Origin: Rhodobium gokarnense
Lineage (GTDB): Bacteria; Pseudomonadota; Alphaproteobacteria; Rhizobiales; Rhodobiaceae
Reading direction: 5' to 3'
Assembly (NCBI RefSeq): GCF_025961475.1
Contig: NZ_JAOQNS010000010.1
Coordinates: forward strand, 1 to 64,000
DNA: 64,000 nucleotides
Part shown: in pieces, positions 19,798-28,182 of the stretch
How the letters are laid out: each line of letters starts with the position of its first letter
Numbering within the stretch: position 1 is the first letter of the stretch
Program-made: the position numbers and the translations under genes
The notes under the pieces: model-generated
What the model saw: only the letters and a program-made list of their open reading frames with translations
Databases searched by the model: none
Told to the model about the DNA's origin: nothing

Positions 19798-20622
19798 TTG
19801 ATCGGCCTTGCCGTCGTCTTCGGCATTGCTTCACAGGCGCTGGCCGATGACGGCATAAAATGGGAAAAGATACTCGACATCCCGAAGGGACAGGGCGCCC
19901 CGGACGGCGTCCGCCTCGACCTTCTCGGCATCGAGATCGGCGACCGGTTCGAGGACGCCAAGGCCAAGCTGGAACGCATCGTCGCCGACCTGCCGGACGG
20001 TGCCTACGGCAATATCCGCGTCCATACCACCCGCTTCAAGCTTCCCACCGGCGGCGGCAGCTTCGTCGAGACCAGCTATCCCAGCATGATCGCGGCGCAG
20101 ATTCACCGCTTTCCGGAGCACCGGACCGAAGAGATCAACGTCTATATGAGCGCCCCGTCCTCGGGGGCGCAGGTCTACGGCATCCTTCGGGCCATCAGCT
20201 ATCTCGACAAGACTGTGGAACCGAAAATCTCCGAGCTGCTGCCGCGCCTGCGGGAGAAGTTCGGGACCGATCCGCTCACGCCCTACAACAATCACGGCTC
20301 CAACAGCTATTTCTACGTCTTTGACGACGGCGCGCCGGTGAAGCTCTCCGACAACGACATCCTGTTGACCGGCTGCGGCTACATCAAGCCGCAGATGGCC
20401 TTCACCGAGCGGGATATCGAGGCAATCAACCGCAAGGGCAACTGCGATATCGCCCTCAGGGTTCATGTGGATTACGGGCTGTCCGACGACCACGCCCGGA
20501 CGCTCGCCTTCTCCCTGTTCGACGCCGCTCGATCCAAGGCCAACCATCAGGCGGATTTCAAATTCTTCGACGACTACGTCAACCGGCTGCGCCAATCGGG
20601 CGGCCAAGGCCCCAAGCTGTGA
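19798..20622 (+). CDS. Secreted hypothetical protein (periplasmic)
   Basis: A protein of about 274 residues beginning with a hydrophobic leader (IGLAVVFGIASQALA) and an Ala-x-Ala-type signal peptidase site before Asp-Asp-Gly. The mature part has alternating strands and helices, including 'VRLDLLGIEIGDRFEDAKAKLERI', which resembles proteins with a small repeat-like periplasmic fold, but I do not recognise a family. The start is uncertain: only TTG (19798) or ATT codons are available, no ribosome binding site is visible and the leader lacks the usual basic N-terminus, so the 5' end may have been lost at a rearrangement near the inverted repeat just upstream. A lipoprotein gene follows by 17 bases. 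Confidence 0.65.
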   Translation: MIGLAVVFGIASQALADDGIKWEKILDIPKGQGAPDGVRLDLLGIEIGDRFEDAKAKLERIVADLPDGAYGNIRVHTTRFKLPTGGGSFVETSYPSMIAAQIHRFPEHRTEEINVYMSAPSSGAQVYGILRAISYLDKTVEPKISELLPRLREKFGTDPLTPYNNHGSNSYFYVFDDGAPVKLSDNDILLTGCGYIKPQMAFTERDIEAINRKGNCDIALRVHVDYGLSDDHARTLAFSLFDAARSKANHQADFKFFDDYVNRLRQSGGQGPKL

Positions 20623-20639
20623 GCGGGAGGACAGACGCC

Positions 20640-21032
20640 ATGACGATCCGCCACCATCCGTTCGCCATCGTCCTCCTGATCGCCGCCTCGCTGGGGCTTG
20701 CCGGATGCTCCGGCGAGCCCGGCGAGGACGATATCCGCGATGCCATCAAGCGCGACCCTGGAACCCGTGCCGGGCTGGAACTCCTGTTCGGCGGTGTGCA
20801 GGGGGTTGCCCGCAGGCGCGGCCAGGCCACCAGCGGCGTCACCGCGCAGGAATTCCTGGACAAGGCCATCATCGAGAAATCCGGCTGCAAGGAGGCCCAG
20901 GGCCAGCCCGGCTATGTCTGCGACTTCCGCATGGGCAACGGCACCGGCAAGGGACCCGTCAATATGAGCCCGCCGATCAAGGGCCGGTTTTTCGAGACCA
21001 ATGACGGCTGGACCTACCAGGAAATGCGCTGA
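20640..21032 (+). CDS. Small lipoprotein
   Basis: A 130-residue protein with a classic lipoprotein signal: basic start (MTIRHHP), hydrophobic core and lipobox 'LGLAGC' ending at about Cys24. The mature domain is short with two further cysteines (KSGCKEAQGQPGYVC) that could form a disulfide. GGGAGG precedes the ATG. It forms an apparent operon with the secreted protein upstream. Similar small lipoproteins occur beside secreted partners in conjugative elements, but no function is assigned. Confidence 0.72.
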   Translation: MTIRHHPFAIVLLIAASLGLAGCSGEPGEDDIRDAIKRDPGTRAGLELLFGGVQGVARRRGQATSGVTAQEFLDKAIIEKSGCKEAQGQPGYVCDFRMGNGTGKGPVNMSPPIKGRFFETNDGWTYQEMR

Positions 21033-21053
21033 GGCGCATTTCCTCCCATTGCT

Positions 21054-22982
21054 TTATGTTTGCTGGTGTCGGACTTTCGCCAGATCAACGCCGAGGGATT
21101 TGAGGCGCGGATCGGCGTACCAGACGATGCGCCCGGCATTGATCGGATTGGCGTTTTCCAACAGCAGAATCTGCCGGTCCTTGGATAGCCGCATCAACTC
21201 ATCGGGATAGGCCAGGCTGCGCTGCGCCTCGGACCGGGTTTTGGTGGTGGTCTCGGTGCTTGATCCCCCTTTCATGGCGGAGGTAACTGCGTTTGATATC
21301 GCCGTGCTGAGCGACAGGATCGTGGTGACCCCGCAGAGCTTGGAGACGTAACCGGCCGTCTTCTCGTCGCGGGAGCCCAGATACTGGATCGCCCCGGCAT
21401 TGGCGATGAATGTCTGCCAGCCGCTGGTGCCGTAGATGCGCTCCAGCTGCGAGAAGTCCTGCACGATGCCCCAGAGCTGCATCCCGAACCCCGCCATCAG
21501 GGAGTATGCCTGTTCTACCATCCTTAGCTGGCCTAGTGCGGACATTTCGTCCAGCATAAATAGAAGAGGTTTGGCGGGGTGTGCGCTGATATTTCGCGCA
21601 TTCACTGTGATAGCTTGCTGAATCAAAAGACGCAGCCAACGTCCAAATGTGTCTAATCTGTCAGCTGGAAGTATTAGATAGACTGTAATAGGCCTTTCTT
21701 TTAGCTCTTCGAACTGGAAGTCCGATGACATGAGGTTTCTTTTAATGTGAGGGCTTTCCAAAAAATGTGTATGCGATTGAGCGACCGCAAGAACGCTCGA
21801 AAAAAGTCGTTCGTCCTTCTGCAGGCTTCGTTCCCCGGTGCTGCAAACAATTGGTACCTTTGAATTGCTCATTATTACAAATAGATTATTTAATTCTTCA
21901 CTGCCCAAAGTAAGAAGTTCACGCACACGACCCAAATGACGATTGTTCTTTTCCGCCGGAGACGTCGCTACGTACAGAATTAGACCCATTAGCAGGGCCT
22001 TAGCTTCCTCGTCCCAAAATTTATCTGATCCTGTGCTTGGCAGCACAAGCGCATCGGCAAGTAACATGGCATTCTCAGCCAAATCGTCTTTATCCGCCTG
22101 TAGCCATTCAAGAGGATTAAAGCAAGCTTGATATTGATCTAAAGCCTTGGGCAATATTCTCCACGGATCAATCAAGAAAACATCCTGCCCCATCTTAATT
22201 CTTTGTATGGCAGTTATCAAAGCGTTCTCGCCTTTGGGGTCAATAACGATAGTTGATCCGGAATAGGTCAATAGGTTTGGAATAATAGCACTCACCCCTT
22301 TTCCTGCTCTTGTCGGTGCTATCGTTAATAAATGGCGGTCACCTCCATAATAGATAGTCTTTCGTGTTTCGCCGACCTTTTTTGCTTCTTGCTTTGGTAG
22401 TTCAAATTCTCCCAGTAGAAATCCATTCGGAACAAAATATCCGCCTTCATCAAGATGGTCGTAATTTGCCCACTCAGATGAGCCAAAGGTAGTTAGTTTG
22501 GGAACCCTTGGAATTCCAAAAAGCCAAATCCAGGCCCCTGCTAATCCGACCCAAAACCCAACGACGGCCGATATCGTGGATACGCCTATGCCACTTCCAG
22601 GCACCAAAACGATATAAAGAACCGAAAGAGCCAACACAGCCAGTGCAATGTCGATGGTTCTGCGAGCGAGAAAGAGAATCAAAACAGGGAGAAAACCGAC
22701 TAGCAGCCCTCCAAATAATGTCAGAAGAAACATGCCTAGCTGGCTTAACTGTATCTCAGCGACTGATCCAAAACGAGAAAAATGCGATCCGCTTGCTCGG
22801 CTCAACAGGTAGACTGGAATTGTACCAGCGAAAAATACGATCAAACCCCGAAACCAACCAGCCCGTAAAAGGGCATTAAATCTGGTTTTGCGGGGAGTCG
22901 ACCTATCTGCTTTTTTTCCACGTGTAGGTCTTGACTCTTGCGTGCCCCCGTGGCCGCTTTTCGAACCATGACGTGCATTCAC
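21054..22982 (-). CDS. TraG/VirD4-type IV coupling protein
   Basis: A protein of about 642 residues. Several membrane segments occupy about residues 45-155. The Walker A motif 'APTRAGKGVSA' lies near 220 and Walker B 'LLFMLDEMSALG' near 475, with the TraG/TraD all-alpha domain between them. This ATPase links the relaxase-bound DNA to a type IV secretion channel in the inner membrane. The GTG at 22982 is favoured by an upstream GGAG at good spacing. The gene is mosaic: the 5' three quarters are AT-richer than the last ~145 codons, with the change near 21500-21530. It lies downstream of the relaxase but is separated from it by two genes on the other strand. Confidence 0.9.
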   Translation of the reverse strand: MNARHGSKSGHGGTQESRPTRGKKADRSTPRKTRFNALLRAGWFRGLIVFFAGTIPVYLLSRASGSHFSRFGSVAEIQLSQLGMFLLTLFGGLLVGFLPVLILFLARRTIDIALAVLALSVLYIVLVPGSGIGVSTISAVVGFWVGLAGAWIWLFGIPRVPKLTTFGSSEWANYDHLDEGGYFVPNGFLLGEFELPKQEAKKVGETRKTIYYGGDRHLLTIAPTRAGKGVSAIIPNLLTYSGSTIVIDPKGENALITAIQRIKMGQDVFLIDPWRILPKALDQYQACFNPLEWLQADKDDLAENAMLLADALVLPSTGSDKFWDEEAKALLMGLILYVATSPAEKNNRHLGRVRELLTLGSEELNNLFVIMSNSKVPIVCSTGERSLQKDERLFSSVLAVAQSHTHFLESPHIKRNLMSSDFQFEELKERPITVYLILPADRLDTFGRWLRLLIQQAITVNARNISAHPAKPLLFMLDEMSALGQLRMVEQAYSLMAGFGMQLWGIVQDFSQLERIYGTSGWQTFIANAGAIQYLGSRDEKTAGYVSKLCGVTTILSLSTAISNAVTSAMKGGSSTETTTKTRSEAQRSLAYPDELMRLSKDRQILLLENANPINAGRIVWYADPRLKSLGVDLAKVRHQQT

Positions 22983-23065
22983 AATCAATCACTCCTACTG
23001 GGAACAATCCTAACAACCATCGGTTTTATTGGTATCGAACACTGCGTGCAAGCGGGAGAGCAACT

Positions 23066-23452
23066 ATGCCGCGTAACGAAAAGGGCGAGTGGGTGCCGGA
23101 ACGCCACAGTGAGCACACTTACTCGGAAAAAGAACGTGAAGCTGGAAGGAAGGTGCTTCGAGATTTTGATGATGCGCGCTTAGGTCGAAATGGTCATTTG
23201 AGATTAGGCAACGCCGACAAGAATTTCACCCTCACCGTTTGGAAATGGGAATACAATTTCGGTGGCCAATCGAAACTCGATCAAACGGCTCGTGGGAGGG
23301 AGGTATACAAAGAAAATGAAAGACTAGCGGAGCAATACCGAGGCAAATCAAGCAAGGACGCCACGAGGCAATGGGGCAAAAATGATTTAAAAAAAGAATT
23401 TGAAAAAAATATGAATAAGAATAAGAATAACGGACCGGAATTGGATATATGA
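23066..23452 (+). CDS. Hypothetical charged protein, first of an overlapping pair
   Basis: A 128-residue, very hydrophilic protein (MPRNEKGEWVPERHSEHTYS...) rich in Lys, Arg, Glu and Asn. It has no membrane or signal sequence and ends in a Lys/Asn run. GGGAGAG precedes the ATG. The stop overlaps the next start (ATGA). The pair is encoded opposite to, and between, the coupling protein and the relaxase, in an AT-rich insertion. A secreted effector or toxin with an immunity partner is one possibility, but there is no sequence proof. Confidence 0.6.
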   Translation: MPRNEKGEWVPERHSEHTYSEKEREAGRKVLRDFDDARLGRNGHLRLGNADKNFTLTVWKWEYNFGGQSKLDQTARGREVYKENERLAEQYRGKSSKDATRQWGKNDLKKEFEKNMNKNKNNGPELDI

Positions 23453-23748
23453 GAAGAATATTATTTTGCACTGATTGGAACAAAGTCGATCCAGAAGACG
23501 TGGCTATTGGGCCCATCACTCTTCCGGACGGATCGAAACATGAAATCGAGATGACCTATTTGCATTGGTATTCTCTGGAGTTCATGATGAAGCGAGGGCA
23601 CACCGTTGAAGGTGTGGCACAGGATGTTATTGATGCTATTCAAGAAAATAGTGGAGATTTTAGGCGATTTGACGAGTGCTTCAGAACAGCTGTTTATTCA
23701 TATATTAGCGAGCGGGTAAAAATGGAACGTGAGCATAATATTATTTGA
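23449..23748 (+). CDS. Hypothetical small protein, second of an overlapping pair
   Basis: A 99-residue protein starting at the ATG that overlaps the previous stop by four bases, so translation is probably coupled. It is acidic, with aromatic-rich helices (MTYLHWYSLEFMMKRGHTVEGVAQDVIDAI) and no recognisable domain. The size, acidity and coupling to a basic partner are typical of immunity or antitoxin proteins, but this is only a structural impression. Confidence 0.6.
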   Translation: MRRILFCTDWNKVDPEDVAIGPITLPDGSKHEIEMTYLHWYSLEFMMKRGHTVEGVAQDVIDAIQENSGDFRRFDECFRTAVYSYISERVKMEREHNII

Positions 23749-23776
23749 TATTATTACATTTAAAAAATCGTTTTCA

Positions 23777-25035
23777 TTACAACCGATGAAGTTCAAGGCT
23801 GTCTGATCTGTTTTTCTGAGCTTTTTTTCCTTTTTGTAACACCTCCGCGACGCGGCGCATCAGGCGCAGGCGTTCCTGGCGCTGGGCTTTGCGCTGCGCC
23901 TCGATCCGCTCTTGCAATCCCGCCCGGTCCTTCATCTGCGCCCGGTGAAGGCGCTCGCGCTGGTCGCGGTCGCGCAGGAAGGCCCGGTAGGCGTCCGCCT
24001 CGTTCTGCCTGCGGATCGCCCGCGCTTTGCCGGTGAGAAGCTCCCACGCCCCGCGCAGGCCACTATGCAGCCGGGCGGCGCGGCCCTGGCTTCCGCCTTG
24101 CGGCGTGTGTCCTGGCCCTGGTCCAGGTTCCTGCGCTCGGTCCGCTGCGCCGCCACCATCGCCTTGCGCTCGTCCGCCAGCGGTTTTGCGTCGTGGCGCT
24201 GCTCGTCGCGCATCTCCTGCATGTAGGAGCGCACCGTGTGGCCGAGCCGCCTGCGCGTGGCGGCCCGGACGTCCGCGACCGAAGGCAGGCCGGACGGATC
24301 GCCGAGGCGATCCCGGACCTCGCGGGCCTTGAACCCCGCCCAGCGGGAGACGGAATAGGCATTGCCGTAAAGGTCCAGCGCCACGAAGCCCCGCCGGTCG
24401 CCCTTGGCCAGGTAAAAGCCGCTTTGTTCCAGCGCGGCCCCGAAGCTCTTTTTGTTGTCCGAATGCGCCCAGGCATCCCGGAAGACCTGCTTGATCTCCC
24501 TGGGGTCGAGGTCCAGGCGTTTGGCCTGCTGCCATTCGGCCAGGGTGAAGTTCAGCGGGTTCTTCCAGCCATTGGTCCGGTGCCCCTCCGGCAGGTCCCA
24601 TCCATGATCGAGATACAGCTCTTTCGAGAGTCCTTTAAGCCGCGTCTTGAAGTACGGCAGGTTGATCGCCGTCATCTTCGCGCCGTCGATCCGGCTCCAC
24701 ACCGCATGGGCGTGGCGGCGGCCCTCCTTCTCGTGGATCACCACCGCCCGCGGCTGGCCGGACAGGCCGAGGCGCTCCTCCGCCCGGTCGATGGCCGCCA
24801 TCAGGTCCTTGACCGGTACGTCGGCGCCCTTGGGCGGATTGAGCGACAGGGAGAACAGCGGCTGGCGGCATTGCGTCGCCGAGGAAATGGCTTCGACCTC
24901 GATAAAGGCGCCCGGCAGATTCCGGGCCGAGAAGCCGCGCAGTTCCTGCACGGTGACGTGGTCGTTGTCGCGGTCGTTCATCAGGTGCACGGCGAGCTGC
25001 TTCGCACCGCCGCGCTGGGAGCCGACGAGAATCAT
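23777..25035 (-). pseudogene. Relaxase/mobilization nuclease with a frameshift
   Basis: A MobA/VirD2-like relaxase starting MILVGSQRGGAKQLAVHL. It contains 'HVTVQELRGFSA', 'VVIHEKEGRRHAHAVWSRID' (His cluster for metal binding) and a long helical C-terminus. Near 24065-24075 the frame shifts: the first frame reads into nonsense (AAPPGCIVACAG), while the frame offset by one continues plausibly with RLHSGLRGAWELLTGKARAI and a charged coiled coil to 23777. One missing base in a GC-rich run explains this. The N-terminal nuclease domain is intact, so a truncated protein might still nick. The final ~20 codons lie in AT-rich sequence. Its start overlaps the MobC stop (ATGA). Confidence 0.8.
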
Positions 25036-25508
25036 TCCGAGCCCTCCCGCCCAGGATCGGCAGCATCGGAGGGCCGGACGTCCCGGCCGCAAGCCGCCAC
25101 GTTGAACCCGGCGCCCGGTCCGTCCGCCGGATCGCCGGGCTTGCGCTTGCCCAGCGCCTGCAACACGGCCAGCCGGAGAATGCGGACGTCCTCACACGCC
25201 TGCCGGATCGCGGCGCTCACCTGGTCATCGACATACAGCGAGCCGGACTCGGCGGCTTCGGCCAGCCTGTGAAGGTTGCCGATGATCCGGCTCTGGCCCA
25301 GCGCCGCGAGCACCCTGGCCAGCAGCACTCGGTCGCCCGACACGGCCCGCGGGCTGCGGCGCGGTGCGACACCTTCCCCAAGCACCGCCTGCCGGATGAA
25401 GGTCGAAAGCGGCAGGCTTCCCGCCCGGCGCTTCAGCTCATCGCGTTCGCCCTCGCTCACGCGGATGGAAATAGGGGAGGGGCGGGTCTTGTTTGTCTGT
25501 TCCTTCAT
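25032..25508 (-). CDS. mobC: MobC-like plasmid mobilization relaxosome protein
   Basis: A 158-residue protein with a ribbon-helix-helix N-terminus (ISIRVSEGERDELKRRAGS) followed by the MobC domain, including 'LSTFIRQAVLG' and 'LARVLAALGQSRIIGNLHRLAEAAESG'. MobC proteins help the relaxase melt DNA at oriT. It is the first gene of the mobilization operon and overlaps the relaxase start by four bases. The region upstream is the likely transfer origin. Confidence 0.85.
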   Translation of the reverse strand: MKEQTNKTRPSPISIRVSEGERDELKRRAGSLPLSTFIRQAVLGEGVAPRRSPRAVSGDRVLLARVLAALGQSRIIGNLHRLAEAAESGSLYVDDQVSAAIRQACEDVRILRLAVLQALGKRKPGDPADGPGAGFNVAACGRDVRPSDAADPGREGSE

Positions 25509-25653
25509 GATCTGCTCGCAAGCCGATCACTTTCGGACACCTATACCAGGCCCTTTCCTGAAAACACTGCAAAATCAGAGAGAAAGGCTTGATTTTAGGA
25601 TGCCCGAAAGGTCACGCGCAAAGAACAGCTCGCTAAGTTTAGGGTGAGCCCCT
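25509..25653. promoter_or_regulatory. Candidate transfer origin and mob promoter
   Basis: This AT-richer stretch lies immediately upstream of mobC, the usual oriT position in MobC/relaxase elements. It holds an inverted repeat AAAATCA (25571-25577) / TGATTTT (25590-25596) with a 12-base loop. No nic site can be assigned from sequence alone. Confidence 0.35.
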
Positions 25654-25661
25654 GCAACCAA
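25654..25661 (+). other. Right attachment-site core
   Basis: GCAACCAA, preceded by CCCT where the tRNA has CCCC, matches the tRNA 3' end. It is followed within 10 bases by a strong terminator, as expected for sequence that originally lay behind the tRNA gene. It marks the proposed right end of the mobile element. Confidence 0.55.
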
Positions 25662-25670
25662 TCGACGTAG

Positions 25671-25712
25671 AAAAAACCCCGCCAACTGATCGGTTGGCGG
25701 GGTTTTTCTTTT
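25671..25712 (+). terminator. Rho-independent terminator, probably of the displaced tRNA
   Basis: CCCCGCCAAC (25677-25686) and GTTGGCGGGG (25693-25702) form a perfect 10-base stem with a 6-base loop, flanked by A6 before and T5CT5 after, so it can act in both directions. The tRNA-Met at 2511 now lacks a terminator directly behind it. Confidence 0.85.
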
Positions 25713-26210
25713 TCGGCATCAATAGCTTAGCATTCCGGGTCGGCATCGGGGGAGTTCGGAACCGAAATATCCGGGTTTGGGATGGCCGGCCGTCGGTCGT
25801 GGTCGGACGAGATCGCGCAGACCTGGGCGTTGGCGGATGCCGTAAGCGTGTTTGAAGTGTGTCAACGCCAATTGTTGGACGACATGCTCGCCCTGTCGGC
25901 GTTGAACACGCCGACGCTTGTTCCTTTGGCATCGCAAACTGCCGATGGGAACATTTTCGGGCGGTTCGGAAGCGCTCAAAAGGCACGCGATGCGGCATGG
26001 CCGTGCGGCCGGGGTGCGAAACCGATCTCTCGAAAGCAAAACGCGCATGGGTAGCCGATGCGCGTTGTTCTTGTTGGGAGGCTAGGCCGTCTTTCCGCGA
26101 TAGCGTAGGGCCTCGACGAGCAGGAGAAAGCCGGGAGACGGTTGCCGGCGCCTCGGGCAATAGAGATGGAATCCCGGGAACGGCGGACACCAGGGCCTTA
26201 AAGCGCTTTC

Positions 26211-26303
26211 CCAAAAAGTTGATAGACTTTTTGGATGAGAAATCGCGGCAAAACAAAGACCTAAAGCATGTTGCGTGTTTCAGAAAAGACGCAACGTGCT
26301 TTA
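26211..26303. repeat. Two-hairpin interspersed repeat
   Basis: Hairpin one is CCAAAAAGT/ACTTTTTGG (26211-26234) and hairpin two is TAAAGCATGTTGCGT with ACGCAACGTGCTTTA (26262-26303, one mismatch). This combination is a familiar intergenic repeat of Rhizobiales genomes. A diverged inverted copy is at 2108-2217. The rest of the gap 25713-26210 holds nothing I can support. Confidence 0.65.
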
Positions 26304-26515
26304 GCACACGGACCAGCCGGCCGTCGCCGGTCGCCTCGGCCACCATCGCGTCGGGCAGGCACGCAAGGCCGAGGCCGGCGATCGCCGCGTCGACGACGGT
26401 GTCCGCTTCGTTGCAGACGAATTGGCCGTCGACCCGGATGTTGACGGGCCTGCCGTTCTTCTCGAACTCCCATGCATAGGGGGCCCCATAGGTCGCCAGC
26501 CGCAGGTTGATAAAG
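26300..26515 (-). pseudogene. LysR regulator remnant (C-terminal effector domain only)
   Basis: Read on the minus strand, this stretch encodes 'INLRLATYGAPYAWEFEKNG' and then 'NEADTVVDAAIAGLGLACLP', clear LysR substrate-binding sequence of the type that regulates adjacent dehydrogenase genes. The DNA-binding half is missing. The fragment abuts an SDR fragment on the other strand, and its far end runs into the hairpin repeat without a proper stop. Confidence 0.75.
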
Positions 26516-26517
26516 CC

Positions 26518-26970
26518 GTGCTCGGAACGGTCGTGCGGGGTCTTCGGGACCGGCTGACGGCACTGGTCGAGGAACTCGGCGCGGAGAACGCAATGGCCTT
26601 CCAGGTCGACGTCAGCGACCGCGACGCGGTCAAGGCGTTCGTCGACAGGGCCGCAGAGACCTTCGGCAGGATCGATGTGATGATCAACAATGCCGGCGTC
26701 ATGCCGCTCGGGCCGCTGGAGGCGATGCGGTTCGTGGAATGGGACCGGTGCATCGACGTCAACACCAGGGGGTGCTCTGGGGCATCGCCGCTGCCCTGCC
26801 GTACTTCAAGGAACAGAAGGCCGGGCAATTCATCAACGTTGCGTCCGTTGCCGGACACACGATCAATCCCGGCGTCCAGCTTCGCCCGCTGCGTCCTGTT
26901 CGCGATGGGCCAGCCGGAAGAGGTGGATATCAACGAGGTCCTGTTCCGCCCGACGTCGCAGGAGCTTTGA
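26518..26970 (+). pseudogene. Short-chain dehydrogenase (SDR) remnant
   Basis: The first frame gives '[20 protein letters not shown]' and '[20 protein letters not shown]' (the SDR NNAG motif). A missing G in the run at about 26768 shifts the frame into '[20 protein letters not shown]'. After about 26880 a deletion removes the catalytic Tyr-x3-Lys region, and the sequence resumes at the typical C-terminus '[17 protein letters not shown]'. The N-terminal Rossmann Gly motif is missing. It cannot make an active enzyme. Confidence 0.8.
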
Positions 26971-27166
26971 CGGGTCTCCTGTCCGCCCGGCAAGGCGGTC
27001 TGGCTGCCGGCGAAAACGCCGGCAGCCAGACCAGGCACGATTGCCGCGGTCACCTGACGAGACGGTGGTGACCTCAACGGGCGCGGTTCCCTGCCCTCGC
27101 AGCCATTTTGGCGTCCATTCTCAGGCGGCAATGCCGGGTTCAGTTTGTTTAGCTGCACTACACAGA

Positions 27167-27200
27167 GCGTAATTTCTTTGAATTTGAGCTAATAGAATTC
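27167..27200. promoter_or_regulatory. AT-rich motif upstream of the split-transketolase operon
   Basis: GCGTA, then AATTTGAGCTAATAG and AATTC, resembles the motif at 34172-34206 before the TRAP operon: both have GCGTA followed 18-19 bases later by GAGCTAA. This suggests one LysR-type regulator (gene at 33165-34139) for both units. The surrounding gap 26971-27330 has no gene. Confidence 0.45.
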
Positions 27201-27330
27201 TTCCGACCTAATAGGCGGCGTGTCCAAGGGAAATCTCCAGATGGTCCCTCGGTCGTCCTTCAAACGCCGCCTTGCGTTCCGGTGCCTTTGCGCGAGGACG
27301 TGCGCGGCCAGCACGGAAACGCACGGCCAT

Positions 27331-28182
27331 ATGACGTCGGCCAATCCCAGCCACCGGGCCAATGTGAGCCTGCAGGAGCGTGCCCGCCGGATCCGCAGAT
27401 ATGCGCTGCGCATGGGCCAGGTGCAGGGCCAGGGCTATGTCGGCCAGGCCCTTGGTTTCGCCGACGTTCTCGCCGTCCTCTATTTCCATGCTCTGGCGTT
27501 CGATCCGCGCGATCCGGACTGGGAGGGGCGGGACCGGCTCTACCTCTCCATCGGCCATTACGCGATCGCGCTCTATGCGGCCCTGATCGAAGCGGGCGTC
27601 CTGCCGGAGAGCGAACTGGAAACCTATGGCGCCGACGGCAGCCGCCTGCCGATGTCCGGGATAACCTCCCATACCCCGGGCATGGAAATCACGGGCGGGT
27701 CGCTCGGTCACGGGCTCGGCATTGCCGTCGGCGCCGCCCTGGGCCTGAAGCGCAAGGCCTCGGGAAGCTTCATCTACAACCTTCTTTCCGATGGCGAACT
27801 CGGCGAGGGATCGACCTGGGAAGCGGCGATGTCCGGCGCGCATCATGGCCTCGACAACCTGATTGCCGTCGTCGACTTCAACAACCAGCAGGCTGACGGG
27901 CCATCGACCAACATCCTTTGCGCCGAGCCGTTGACGGAGAAATGGGAAGCCTTCGGCTGGTACGCGCAGCGGGTCGACGGCAATGACATCGACGCCCTCA
28001 CCGAAGCCTTCAACAAGGCGCGCGCCTGCGACGCCGCCAGACCCCGGGTGATCATTTGCGACACGCTGATGGGCAGGGGCGTGCCGTTCCTGGAGGCCCG
28101 GGAGAAGACCCATTTCATCCGCATCGAGCCGGAGGAATGGGAACTGGCCCTGGCGGCCCTCGACGACGGGAGGCCGCAATGA
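27331..28182 (+). CDS. Transketolase, N-terminal subunit
   Basis: A 283-residue thiamine-diphosphate-binding half of a split transketolase. Recognisable are 'HTPGMEITGGSLGHGLGIAVGAA' (described by its Gly-rich core at about 110-130), 'SDGELGEGSTWEAAM' and 'LIAVVDFNNQQADG', the ThDP-Mg loop with SDG in place of the more usual GDG. It needs the C-terminal subunit encoded next, whose start overlaps its stop (ATGA). Split transketolases of this kind often serve special ketose or sugar-phosphate pathways rather than the pentose phosphate core. The ATG at 27331 is preferred over upstream starts, which add non-homologous sequence. Confidence 0.88.
   Translation: MTSANPSHRANVSLQERARRIRRYALRMGQVQGQGYVGQALGFADVLAVLYFHALAFDPRDPDWEGRDRLYLSIGHYAIALYAALIEAGVLPESELETYGADGSRLPMSGITSHTPGMEITGGSLGHGLGIAVGAALGLKRKASGSFIYNLLSDGELGEGSTWEAAMSGAHHGLDNLIAVVDFNNQQADGPSTNILCAEPLTEKWEAFGWYAQRVDGNDIDALTEAFNKARACDAARPRVIICDTLMGRGVPFLEAREKTHFIRIEPEEWELALAALDDGRPQ

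Noticed and set aside
25782-26054. Small gene after the element's right end
   Set aside because: No ribosome binding site, family resemblance or sensible composition; open frames exist on both strands by chance.
26422-26970. A functional short-chain dehydrogenase
   Set aside because: The Rossmann start and catalytic Tyr-Lys are missing and the frame is broken at about 26768, so it is listed as a pseudogene.
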